From NCBI RefSeq assembly GCF_014204755.1, contig NZ_JACHLZ010000001.1, positions 2,294,001 to 2,358,000 on the forward strand: a DNA stretch of 64,000 nucleotides. Reading direction: 5' to 3'. Shown piece by piece: positions 1 through 9,055 of this stretch. Numbering within the stretch: the stretch's first letter is position 1; each line of letters starts with the position of its first letter. The position numbers and the translations under genes were made by a program. The stretch is from Brachybacterium aquaticum. GTDB lineage: Bacteria; Actinomycetota; Actinomycetes; Actinomycetales; Dermabacteraceae. A model generated the notes under the pieces. The model was given only the letters and a program-made list of their open reading frames with translations. It searched no databases and was not told the DNA's origin.

Positions 1-279
1 CGTCGTCGTCCTCGAAGGCCGCGAACTTCAGCCGAGGCGGTGCCGGCCGGTCGTCGGCCAGGTCCAGCGCCTCGTCGAGGGTGCGCACGCGGGGCTCGTC
101 CGGGTCGTACTCACGCTTCGACCGGGGAAGATTCCTCGGCGGGCTGCTGCCCATGAAGGGGAGAGACGGCTCCGGCGCCTTCTCGGGAGGGAGGTGCCTG
201 TCCTGCCATCGTGTGCGCTCGGCGCCATGGAGACCACGGCAGAGAGAATCATTCCGACCAGGCCGAACAGGATGTTCAT
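1..279 (-). CDS. Small membrane protein, partial at window edge, probably frameshifted
   Basis: The gene runs off the left edge. Its ATG at 279 overlaps the stop of the preceding gene as ATGA. The first 18 codons encode a hydrophobic segment (MNILFGLVGMILSAVVSM), as in the neighbouring membrane proteins. Beyond about position 200 this frame turns Arg/Ser-rich and stops near 28. A different frame, open to the window edge, has strong G/C third positions and sensible residues (HLPPEKAPEPSLPF, then REYDPDEPRVRTLDEALDL). A one-base slip between about 195 and 230 would join the two. Alternatively a short protein starts at ATG 154 in the second frame. Function unknown; an assembly error cannot be excluded. 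Confidence 0.45.
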
Positions 280-905
280 CGGGTGCTCTCCCCCGTCTCG
301 TCCTCGTCGGCCTCCGCCTCGTCCTCCTTCAGCACCGAGGAGCCGCTCTGGTACACGGAGGTCGGGGTGTAGACGCTGTAGTACGAGGACGACGAGGTGT
401 AGAACGCGCCTGAGGAGGTCCCGGCAACGGGACTCTGCTCCGCGGCCGACTCGGCCGGTGCAGCCTCAGTGTCCATAGCCTCGTGAGCTGCAGCCTCAGG
501 TGCTTCGGCATCAGACGTTGCACCCTCAGAAGCTGCGCTCTCGGGGGCGGACAGGTCAGTGGGCTGCGGCGCCTCAGGGGCGGGGCTGCGCTCCTCGACC
601 GCTTCACGTGCCGCCGCGGCGGCGAGGGCAGAGGCGGCGGAGGCGAGCCCTGCGGTGCGGGCGGTGTCCTGGGAACGGGCCGCGGCCGGGGTGCGGGCGG
701 TGTCCGAGGTGCGGGCGGCGTCAGGGGTGCGCGGGACGGGCCGGCGTCGCGCGGGACTCGCACCGCCGCTCGTGCGAGAGGGCCTCGTCGCGGAGTCCTT
801 CGAGAACGGATCGGGGTAGGGGCCGTCGTCCTCCTGGTTCATGCGCATGATCGCCACGGCGAACATCGCGATGATCGCCAGGACGAAGATGATGAAACTC
901 CCCAT
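276..905 (-). CDS. Membrane-anchored Ala/Glu-rich protein with SVYTPT tail
   Basis: 209 residues, family not recognised. Residues 1-20 form one hydrophobic anchor (FIIFVLAIIAMFAVAIM). A long Ala/Arg/Thr then Ala/Glu/Pro-rich, probably disordered region follows. The C-terminus carries a Tyr/Ser-rich stretch containing SVYTPTSVYQS and then an acidic end. The same SVYTPT core occurs near the C-terminus of the gene at 1511-2461, so the two probably share a partner or processing step. The gene lies 81 bases below its upstream neighbour and overlaps the next gene by ATGA, suggesting one operon downstream of the guaB3 gene. The composition is skewed, but codon third positions are typical of real genes here. 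Confidence 0.7.
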   Translation of the reverse strand: MGSFIIFVLAIIAMFAVAIMRMNQEDDGPYPDPFSKDSATRPSRTSGGASPARRRPVPRTPDAARTSDTARTPAAARSQDTARTAGLASAASALAAAAAREAVEERSPAPEAPQPTDLSAPESAASEGATSDAEAPEAAAHEAMDTEAAPAESAAEQSPVAGTSSGAFYTSSSSYYSVYTPTSVYQSGSSVLKEDEAEADEDETGESTR

Positions 906-986
906 GCCTCTCCCCCGTCATCCCCTGCGGTCCCTGCGCACTGCTGCGCAGTGGGTCACATTGTGCCAGTCGCTGTGCGTCGGCGC

Positions 987-1514
987 TCAGCGACGCGGAT
1001 CGGTGGGGCGGCGCTGCGCCGCCTCAAGGCATGCCACCGTCCAGGACTGGTGGTCGTGGATCAGCTCGTCGCGCCACGGGATGTCGAGCGCGCGCGCCAT
1101 CTCCACACGATGCTCGATGCCGAGCTCGCGGAAGGGAAGCCCGGGGATGGCGAGTCTCGCGGTGCGGTCCTCCGGATCGACGTCCGACCCCGAGACCGAC
1201 GCTGTGCCGGCCGTCGAGTCCTGTGCGGCACCCTCCCCCGGCCGCGGGTGGACGCTGCCCCGCGCCCAGCCGATCAGCCTGGCCGGGACATCGAGAAGGA
1301 GCCACAGGGCGATGGCGAGGGTGTAGAAGCCGCTCTCCGGGCGGAGCATCCATGTGAGCGAGTACGGCAGCAGGTCCGCCTGCAGCACCCAGGGGTGGAT
1401 GACGGTGAGCACCGCAGCGGCCAGCGCCGCAGCGATCAGCAGGCGAAGGATGGTCCCGGCCATGCCACGGCCGCGCGGGGTGGTGGCCCGGGAGGAGGCG
1501 TGCGTCGCGCTCAT
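987..1514 (-). CDS. Hypothetical two-helix membrane protein
   Basis: 175 residues, no family recognised. A short Arg/Thr-rich N-terminus precedes two hydrophobic segments at about residues 21-42 and 63-85 (ILRLLIAAALAAAVLTVI and FYTLAIALWLLLDVPARLI). The cytoplasmic-looking C-terminal half has a soluble, mixed composition. The ATG at 1514 overlaps the preceding stop as ATGA, so it is likely translationally coupled to the gene at 1511-2461. It belongs to the same leftward set as the two SVYTPT-tail proteins, and context suggests a joint envelope role that the sequence does not define. Confidence 0.7.
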   Translation of the reverse strand: MSATHASSRATTPRGRGMAGTILRLLIAAALAAAVLTVIHPWVLQADLLPYSLTWMLRPESGFYTLAIALWLLLDVPARLIGWARGSVHPRPGEGAAQDSTAGTASVSGSDVDPEDRTARLAIPGLPFRELGIEHRVEMARALDIPWRDELIHDHQSWTVACLEAAQRRPTDPRR

Positions 1515-2461
1515 CGTGCGTCCTCCGCACCGTCGGCGGGATCGGCATCGGCGGGATCGGCATCGGAGGTCGATGCCGCCTCGTCCCTGCCGCCCATGCT
1601 CTGGGAGGTGTAGAGGATGGTCGGGGTGTAGACGGAGCCCGACCAGGACGACGTCGAGGTCGGCGCTGTCTCGGTGGGCTCGGGGGTCGACTCGGAGTGC
1701 TCTGGGCCCGTCTCGGAGTGATCTGGGCCCGCCTCGGACCTCGAGGCCGCGTCCGCGTGCGCGTCCGGTGCCGCCTGCAGAGAGGGGTCCGTCGGCGGGA
1801 TCACGGGATCAGCGACCGGCGGCGCGGTCCGGGTCTCAGCACCCGCCCGGCGTACCTGGGAGGGGCCGTTCTGCGTGGCACGCAGGACCTCGAGGAAGGC
1901 GCGGGCCCCGCCCTCGGTCTCGTAGTCGATGTACCAGGGGGTCCCGGCTCCGCGCGCCATCGCGCGCAGCTGTCCGACGGTCTGCACCACGGTGCCGGCG
2001 GGATCGTCCGCGCCGCCGCGCACGCTGCCGTCGTCGACGAAGGTGACCGGGCGCGACGACGTGGAGGTCGCCCCTCGCGACCCGCGCGCACCGGCACCGG
2101 AGGTCGCCCGCTCGGGGAAGGCCCTGTCGGCCGCGCGATCGCTGCGAAGAGCGACCGCCCACGGGAGCACGGCCATCACGAGCACGAGGAGGACGGTGAC
2201 GAGGCCGGCGAAGTTCTCGCTGACCGTCCATCCGAGTCTGCTGAGGAACCCAGCCCCGGAGAGGTCGCCGAGCACGACGAGTCCGGTCACGACGGCGTGC
2301 TCGAGGTAGACCATCGCCGACACGCCCCTGTCGGGGCCCGCCGGCCCGTAGCGCAGCAGCAGCCACACCACGAACGCGCCGGCCAGTCCGATCAGGAGCA
2401 CCCGCACGGGCGGGGCGAGCGGCCCCCGGCTGCCCGGAGCCGTGCTCGTCCCGTCGCTCAT
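1511..2461 (-). CDS. Membrane protein with SVYTPT C-terminal tail
   Basis: 316 residues from ATG 2461, twelve bases after the guaB3 stop. Three to four hydrophobic segments lie in the first 120 residues (VLLIGLAGAFVVWLLLRYG, then a region around VVTGLVVLGDLSG, then LVTVLLVLVMAVLPWAVAL). A soluble region follows with FVDDGSVRGG and WYIDYETEGGARAFLEVL. A Pro/Glu/Ser-rich linker leads to SVYTPTILYTSQS and an acidic Asp/Ala end. The tail matches that of the gene at 276-905 over SVYTPT plus the following Tyr and Ser. It overlaps the next gene by ATGA. I do not recognise the family; an envelope role is inferred from topology only. Confidence 0.75.
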   Translation of the reverse strand: MSDGTSTAPGSRGPLAPPVRVLLIGLAGAFVVWLLLRYGPAGPDRGVSAMVYLEHAVVTGLVVLGDLSGAGFLSRLGWTVSENFAGLVTVLLVLVMAVLPWAVALRSDRAADRAFPERATSGAGARGSRGATSTSSRPVTFVDDGSVRGGADDPAGTVVQTVGQLRAMARGAGTPWYIDYETEGGARAFLEVLRATQNGPSQVRRAGAETRTAPPVADPVIPPTDPSLQAAPDAHADAASRSEAGPDHSETGPEHSESTPEPTETAPTSTSSWSGSVYTPTILYTSQSMGGRDEAASTSDADPADADPADGAEDAR

Positions 2462-2472
2462 CGCGGCGCGCC

Positions 2473-3582
2473 TCAGACGGTGGTGACGACCTCGACCCGC
2501 TGGAACTCCTTGAGGTCCAGGTAGCCGGTGGTCGCCATCGCGTGGCGCAGCGCGCCGACGAGGTTCGTGGTGCCGTCGGCCGCGATGGACGGGCCGAAGA
2601 GGATCTGCTCGAGCGGGGCGACGGTCCCGACCGGTACGCGGTGGCCGCGGGTGAGGGTCGGGTGGTGCGCCTCGGAGCCCCAATGGTGGCCGCGGCCGGG
2701 GGCCTCCTCGGCGCGTGCGAGGGCTGCGCCGACCATGAGTCCGTCGGCCCCGCAGGCGATGGCCTTGACGAGGTCGCCGGAGCGGCCGAGGCCGCCGTCG
2801 GCGATGACGTGCACGTAGCGGCCGCCGGACTCGTCCATGTAGTCGCGGCGCGCGGCGGCGACGTCGGCGACGGCGCTGGCGAGCGGGACCTGGATGCCGA
2901 GGGTCTCCTGGGTGGTCTGGGAGGCGCCGCCGCCGAAGCCGACGAGGACGCCGGCCGCGCCGGTGCGCATGAGGTGCAGGGCCGCGGTGTAGGTCGCGCA
3001 GCCGCCCACGATGACCGGCACGTCGAGCTCGTAGATGAAGCGCTTGAGGTTCAGCGGCTCCCGGCCGGAGGAGACGTGCTCGGCCGAGACGGTGGTGCCG
3101 CGGATGAAGAACAGGTCCACGCCCGCGTCCACGACGCTCTTCCAGTGCTCCTGGGTGCGCTGCGGAGACAGGGATCCGGCGGCGGTGACGCCGGCGTCGC
3201 GCAGCTGCTGGATGCGGTCGCGGATCAGCTCGGGCTTGACGGGCTCGGAGTAGATCTTCCGCATCACGTCGACGACCTCGCCGTCGGAGGCGGTGGCGAT
3301 CCGGTCGAACTGGGAGGTGGGGTCCTCGTAGCGGGTCCACAGGCCCTCGAGGTCCAGCACGCCGAGGCCGCCGAGCTTCCCGAGCTCGATCGCGGTCTCC
3401 GGGGACATGAGGGAGTCCATGGGGGCGGCGAAGATCGGGATGTCGAAGTGGTAGGCGTCCACCTGCCAGGCGGTGGAGACGTCCTCCGGGTCGCGGGTGC
3501 GGCGGGAGGGCACCACCGCCACGTCGTCGAAGCTGTAGCTGCGTCGTCCCCGCTTGTTGCGGCCGATCTCGATCTCGCTCAT
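2473..3582 (-). CDS. guaB3: GuaB3-family IMP dehydrogenase-related protein
   Basis: 369 residues. This is a (beta/alpha)8 IMPDH/GMPR-fold protein without CBS domains, opening with the family-typical RRSYSFDDVAVVPSRRTRDP. The phosphate-binding region ADGGLGRSGDLVKAIACGAD is present. The loop holding the catalytic Cys in true IMPDH (GSxCTTR) aligns here with GGASQTTQ, so Gln about residue 222 replaces Cys. Ordinary IMP dehydrogenase activity is therefore unlikely; GuaB3 proteins are a distinct actinobacterial and cyanobacterial branch. A TAGACT box at 3593-3598 lies 7 bases ahead of GTG 3585, so a leaderless message starting at that GTG is an alternative to ATG 3582. The unknown membrane-protein set follows closely. 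Confidence 0.9.
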   Translation of the reverse strand: MSEIEIGRNKRGRRSYSFDDVAVVPSRRTRDPEDVSTAWQVDAYHFDIPIFAAPMDSLMSPETAIELGKLGGLGVLDLEGLWTRYEDPTSQFDRIATASDGEVVDVMRKIYSEPVKPELIRDRIQQLRDAGVTAAGSLSPQRTQEHWKSVVDAGVDLFFIRGTTVSAEHVSSGREPLNLKRFIYELDVPVIVGGCATYTAALHLMRTGAAGVLVGFGGGASQTTQETLGIQVPLASAVADVAAARRDYMDESGGRYVHVIADGGLGRSGDLVKAIACGADGLMVGAALARAEEAPGRGHHWGSEAHHPTLTRGHRVPVGTVAPLEQILFGPSIAADGTTNLVGALRHAMATTGYLDLKEFQRVEVVTTV

Positions 3583-3592
3583 CACAGCGGCG

Positions 3593-3598
3593 AGTCTA
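3593..3598 (-). promoter_or_regulatory. -10 box of guaB3, leaderless arrangement
   Basis: TAGACT on the minus strand, 7 bases upstream of GTG 3585 and 10 upstream of ATG 3582. No good -35 is seen. The divergent gene at 3633 has its own box 23 bases away. Confidence 0.5.
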
Positions 3599-3620
3599 CC
3601 GATCCCGGACGCTGCCCGAT

Positions 3621-3626
3621 TACGGT
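3621..3626 (+). promoter_or_regulatory. -10 box of the 3633 gene, leaderless arrangement
   Basis: TACGGT followed by 6 bases and ATG 3633. There is no Shine-Dalgarno sequence, consistent with transcription starting at or next to the start codon. Confidence 0.45.
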
Positions 3627-3632
3627 GGCCGG

Positions 3633-4232
3633 ATGAGCTCCGCGCACGGGTCCTCCCCCGCCTCCGAGGAGGAGGACGCACCGCCTGTCCTCCCGCGCCT
3701 GGACGCGCAGGGCATGCCCCTCCGGGAAAGGGCCGACGAGCACGCCGTCACCGAGGATCCCGGCCCCTCGCCGGTGCCGGCCTGGGCCGCGGTCGCGCTC
3801 GGTGCGGTCCTCGTCGTGCTCGCGCTGCGTCATCTGCTGGCGGCGGACCCGGCCGACGGCGCGGCCCGGCCGATGGTTCCGCTGGTCCTCGCCGCGGCCG
3901 TGGCCGTCGGCGGGTTCTCGCTGGTGCGGGTGGTGCAGCTCGTGCACCTCGCCCGCTCGCGACGGGACCGCCGGGCGGCGGGCGAGGACCTCTCCCCGAT
4001 CCCCTGGCAGCTCACCGAGGCCCACTCCCTCCACGGGATGTGGGCGATCGGGGTGGGCGGGTCGCTCGCGCTGATGGGGGTGCTCGGGATGTGGTCGCAG
4101 GCCGACGGGAACCCCTCCGGGCTCGAGCCCGGCTGGCCGCTTCTGGTGGCGGGCGCGGCGGTCGCCGGGGCCGGTCAGCTGCTGCGGCGCGCGGCCGACG
4201 AGGCCTGGGAGGGCTCACCGGACCACCTGTGA
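3633..4232 (+). CDS. Hypothetical four-helix membrane protein
   Basis: 199 residues, no family assigned. An acidic, Pro-rich N-terminus of about 50 residues precedes four hydrophobic segments: AWAAVALGAVLVVLALRHLL, then VPLVLAAAVAVGGFSLVRVV, then MWAIGVGGSLALMGVLGMW, then WPLLVAGAAVAGAGQLL. A basic loop (SRRDRRAAGED) lies between helices 2 and 3. It is divergent from guaB3 and probably expressed alone. The gap to the following convergent exonuclease gene is only 45 bases. Function unknown. Confidence 0.75.
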   Translation: MSSAHGSSPASEEEDAPPVLPRLDAQGMPLRERADEHAVTEDPGPSPVPAWAAVALGAVLVVLALRHLLAADPADGAARPMVPLVLAAAVAVGGFSLVRVVQLVHLARSRRDRRAAGEDLSPIPWQLTEAHSLHGMWAIGVGGSLALMGVLGMWSQADGNPSGLEPGWPLLVAGAAVAGAGQLLRRAADEAWEGSPDHL

Positions 4233-4277
4233 GCCCGGCTCAGCGGCGGTGAACGGCGCCGACCGCGCGCCCGCAGC

Positions 4278-4997
4278 TCACAGCGGCCAGGACAGCTGCA
4301 CGTCCGGGGTGCGGCCCTTGCCCTTCAGCCAGTCGTTCATGCCCTCGGCCCAGCGGCGGTGCCAGCCCACCTGCTCGCGGTGCAGGTCCTGCAGGGACGA
4401 CTCGGTGAGCTGCGGGAACTTCCGCGCCTGCGCGCGCAGCACGTCCAGGGTCGCGGAGACGTCCACGTCCGCGGTGTGCAGGCGGCCGTCCTGCTCGATG
4501 CCGTAGTGGGCGAGCATGTCAGTGAGCGTCCGCTTGCCCTTGCGGTAGCGGTCCACGCCGCGGTCCACCACGAGCGCGTCGATCACCGGGGTGATGTCGT
4601 GGCCGAGCCGGTCCACGAGGGTGGGCAGGCCGAGCCGCGTCAGCTCGTTCTCGAGGATCGCGAGGTCGAAGCCGATGTTGAAGGCGACCAGCGGCACGTC
4701 CTTCCCGAGCGCCTCAACGATCATCGAGGCGACCTCGTCCAGCGCCTCGGCGGGCTGCATGCCGTGGGTGCGGGCGTGCTCGGTGCTGATGCCGTGCACC
4801 CGCTGAGCGGGCTCGGGGATCTCCACGCCCGGGTCGATGAGCCAGGTCGCGACGGTCTCGTTCTCGCGGCCGGGGCCCACGGAGTGGACGAGCGCGACGG
4901 TGACGATGCGGTCCTTCTCGACATTCGTGCCGGTGGTCTCGGTGTCGAAGCCGAGCATCGGGCGGTCGATCCAGCCTGTGGCGGTGTCCGTGGTCAT
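4278..4997 (-). CDS. DnaQ-type 3'-5' exonuclease (DEDDh)
   Basis: 239 residues starting MTTDTATGWIDRPM. It has the RNase T/DNA polymerase III epsilon exonuclease fold. Exo I is FDTETTG, with the two metal-binding acidic residues. An Exo II-like segment is FNIGFDLAILENEL, and Exo III is HTADVDVSATL with the general-base His and metal-binding Asp. VHGIS after the first strand is also typical. It likely degrades single-stranded DNA 3'-5' in proofreading or repair, or acts as a stand-alone nuclease; which one cannot be told from sequence. TAGGCT lies 7 bases ahead of ATG 4997 with no ribosome binding site, so a leaderless mRNA is likely. Confidence 0.9.
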   Translation of the reverse strand: MTTDTATGWIDRPMLGFDTETTGTNVEKDRIVTVALVHSVGPGRENETVATWLIDPGVEIPEPAQRVHGISTEHARTHGMQPAEALDEVASMIVEALGKDVPLVAFNIGFDLAILENELTRLGLPTLVDRLGHDITPVIDALVVDRGVDRYRKGKRTLTDMLAHYGIEQDGRLHTADVDVSATLDVLRAQARKFPQLTESSLQDLHREQVGWHRRWAEGMNDWLKGKGRTPDVQLSWPL

Positions 4998-5004
4998 GGG
5001 GTCC

Positions 5005-5010
5005 AGCCTA
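5005..5010 (-). promoter_or_regulatory. -10 box of the exonuclease gene, leaderless
   Basis: TAGGCT on the minus strand, separated by 7 bases from ATG 4997. Confidence 0.5.
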
Positions 5011-5149
5011 GGCACGTCCACCGACGGCCCGGGACACGCTGTGGACGGCCGCCCCGGCGGGTGTCGGGATGGACGCCGACGAGCGCGGAGGGCATGATTG
5101 CCCGCGCCGGACCCGGCCGGGCCCGGGACACCGTCCCCAGGAGCCCGAG

Positions 5150-5584
5150 ATGCCTGCACCCATCCCCTACCTGCACCTGCCGGGCACCGCCCGCGAGGCA
5201 CTCGAGTTCTACCGGGACGTCTTCGGAGGTGAGGTCTTCCTGGCCACCCTCGAGGAGTTCTCCCGCACCGACGGCCCGGCGGATGCCATCGCCCACGGCG
5301 AGCTGCGCGGGCCGGTGCACCTGTGCGCCTCCGACGCCACCGGCGATGACGTGCACTTCGCCGCGCAGGGTCTGATGATGGCTCTGCTCGGGGCGGCGGA
5401 GCCCGCGACGCTGCGCGCCTGGTTCGCGGCGCTCGCCGAGGGCGGCGAGGTGGTGGACCCTCTGCAGGAACGCCCCTGGGGCGCCTGCGACGGGCAGGTG
5501 CGGGACCGCCACGGGGTGCTGTGGCTGATCGGCTTCGAGCACGGCGGAGACTCCACCGGTCAGGCCACGATCACCGAGGCCTGA
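5150..5584 (+). CDS. VOC-family protein (PhnB/glyoxalase-like)
   Basis: 144 residues. ATG 5150 is chosen because of the AGGAG about 8 bases upstream. The protein shows the single-chain PhnB-like VOC pattern: PYLHLPGTAREALEFYRDVF at the N-terminus, a helical middle, and QERPWGACDGQVRDRHGVLW near the C-terminus. VOC proteins bind metals or small ligands; PhnB-like members often lack known catalysis and the substrate here cannot be inferred. It stands alone and ends 11 bases before the convergent guaB stop, so the two transcripts must overlap or terminate within each other. Confidence 0.85.
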   Translation: MPAPIPYLHLPGTAREALEFYRDVFGGEVFLATLEEFSRTDGPADAIAHGELRGPVHLCASDATGDDVHFAAQGLMMALLGAAEPATLRAWFAALAEGGEVVDPLQERPWGACDGQVRDRHGVLWLIGFEHGGDSTGQATITEA

Positions 5585-5595
5585 CCGGTCCCTGC

Positions 5596-7107
<1,512 letters not shown>

Positions 7108-7239
7108 CTCGCGGGCCCGCCGCCGAGGGCACGCCGTGGGACGTGGGAACGACCACGTCCGCTGTCCACGATGCGGGCACACGGCGGGTGAGGGCCGGAC
7201 CTCCGGCGGACCGACGACACGACAGGGCTGACCCCGAAT

Positions 7240-7261
7240 GTTCGCCGATTTTTCACCACGT
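7240..7261 (+). promoter_or_regulatory. Candidate PHO box upstream of pit
   Basis: Two direct units with an 11-base period, GTTCGCC-GATT and TTTCACC-ACGT. They resemble the GTTCACC-type direct repeat units bound by actinobacterial PhoP. The site lies 96 bases before the phosphate transporter start. This is motif resemblance only. The rest of the 261-base gap holds no gene; TTGACG at about 7268 could be a -35 but lacks a convincing -10. Confidence 0.35.
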
Positions 7262-7356
7262 CGACGCTTGACGCCCTATGGTGGCCGGGGTCCGACGACT
7301 TCTCGACGCGTCGCGACCGCCGCGCCCCGCCCTCTTCAATCCTCGGGAGCACATCG

Positions 7357-9018
7357 ATGACCGGCACCTCCACCCGTCCAGACCGCGACGTCCCCGTACG
7401 CCCCGGACTGCTCTCCACGGACCTTCCCTGGCATCTCACGGTCGGCGTGATCACCGCGGCGATGGTGGTCTCGTTCACGATCTGGTCCTTCGGCCACACC
7501 GGCTCCGGCGTGAACCCGTGGATGCTGCTGCTCGCGATCGCGTTCGGCCTGTTCATGGCCTTCAATATCGGCGGCAACGACGTCGCGAACTCCTTCGGCA
7601 CGAGCGTCGGCGCCGGCACCCTCACCATGCGCCAGGCCCTCGCGGTGGCGGCGATCTTCGAGGTCTCCGGTGCGATCCTCGCCGGCGGGCAGGTCACCGA
7701 GACGGTGCGCAGCGGGATCGTCGACCTGGAGAGCGTCAGCAGCGACCCCGCCGCGTTCGCCTACATCATGATGTCGGCCCTGCTGGGTGCGGCACTGTGG
7801 CTCCTCCTCGCCACCCGGATGGGCTGGCCGGTCTCCACCACCCACGCGATCATCGGCGGGATCGTCGGCGCCGCGGTCACCTCCGGCATCGTCACCGGCA
7901 CGGGCGGCTTCTCCATGGTCCAGTGGGACCAGATCGGGCAGATCGCCATCTCCTGGGTGCTCTCCCCGCTGCTCGGCGGGATCTGTGCCTTTCTGCTGTT
8001 CGGCGCGATCAAGCGCCACATCCTCGCCCCCGCCTCCCGCGCGATCGCGCTCGGCTCCCGCGGCTACGACGACGCCGAGGACGAGGACGACGAGGACGAC
8101 GACGCTCAGGACGAGATCGAGGGGTCCGAGCACACCGCGCACCGGTCGCACGACGCGACCGAGCGCGTGACGGAGCTCCAGCAGACCGCCTTCGCCGAGT
8201 CCGACGCGCTGGACATCACCCCCGGTGGTCCCGGGGCGGAGCTCGCCGCCCATGTCGCGGCGATGACGAAGAAGGAGCGCAAGGCCGCACGGAAGGTCGA
8301 GCGCCGCGCCGCCTATCGTGCGATGGAGAAGCTCGTGCCCCCGCTCGCCGCCGGAGCGGCGATGGTGATCACCGCGATGCTCGTGTTCAAGGGGCTGAAG
8401 AACGTGGGCTTCCACGTCTCTCTGGGCGGCGGGGTCCTGCTGCTGGGCATGGTGGGAGTCGCGGTGTGGATGGCGGTGACGGTGTTCGCCCGGGCGCTGA
8501 AGAAGCAGACCATCTCGCGCGCGACCTTCATCATGTTCAGCTGGATGCAGGTCTTCACGGCCTCGGCCTTCGCCTTCAGCCACGGCGCCAACGACATCGC
8601 CAACGCCGTGGGCCCCTTCGCCGCGCTTCTGGACGTGCTGAGCACGGGTGAGATCTCCTCGGAGGCGGCGGTCCCCACCGCCGTCATGGTCGCCTTCGGC
8701 ATCGCGCTCGTGTCGGGGCTGTGGTTCATCGGCCGACGGGTCATCCGGACCGTCGGCACCAACCTCACCGCCATGCACCCCTCCTCCGGCTTCGCGGCCG
8801 AGCTCGCCGCCGCCGCAGTCGTGTTGCTCGCCTCCGTGATGGGCCTGCCGGTCTCCTCGACCCACATCCTCATCGGCGCCGTGCTCGGTGTGGGCATGGT
8901 CAACCGCTCCGCGAACTGGCGCCTCATGCGACCGATCGGCCTGGCCTGGATCATCACGCTGCCGGCCGCGGCGGGCATCGGTGCGGTCGTGGTGCTGATC
9001 CTCCGGGCACTGTTCTGA
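7357..9018 (+). CDS. pit: Low-affinity inorganic phosphate transporter (Pit/PHO4 family)
   Basis: 553 residues. It transports phosphate, probably as a metal-phosphate complex, with proton symport across the plasma membrane. Both inverted-repeat signature motifs are present: [19 protein letters not shown] near residue 70 and [18 protein letters not shown] near residue 410. About ten to twelve hydrophobic segments flank a central cytoplasmic loop (about residues 230-320) with an acidic run ([13 protein letters not shown]) and basic stretches, as in longer Pit proteins. No PhoU-like Pit accessory gene is adjacent. A candidate PHO box upstream suggests phosphate control. Confidence 0.95.
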   Translation: MTGTSTRPDRDVPVRPGLLSTDLPWHLTVGVITAAMVVSFTIWSFGHTGSGVNPWMLLLAIAFGLFMAFNIGGNDVANSFGTSVGAGTLTMRQALAVAAIFEVSGAILAGGQVTETVRSGIVDLESVSSDPAAFAYIMMSALLGAALWLLLATRMGWPVSTTHAIIGGIVGAAVTSGIVTGTGGFSMVQWDQIGQIAISWVLSPLLGGICAFLLFGAIKRHILAPASRAIALGSRGYDDAEDEDDEDDDAQDEIEGSEHTAHRSHDATERVTELQQTAFAESDALDITPGGPGAELAAHVAAMTKKERKAARKVERRAAYRAMEKLVPPLAAGAAMVITAMLVFKGLKNVGFHVSLGGGVLLLGMVGVAVWMAVTVFARALKKQTISRATFIMFSWMQVFTASAFAFSHGANDIANAVGPFAALLDVLSTGEISSEAAVPTAVMVAFGIALVSGLWFIGRRVIRTVGTNLTAMHPSSGFAAELAAAAVVLLASVMGLPVSSTHILIGAVLGVGMVNRSANWRLMRPIGLAWIITLPAAAGIGAVVVLILRALF

Positions 9019-9055
9019 GCAGTGCTCGCGGGCGGGCGCAAAGAGCGGGGTCCAC

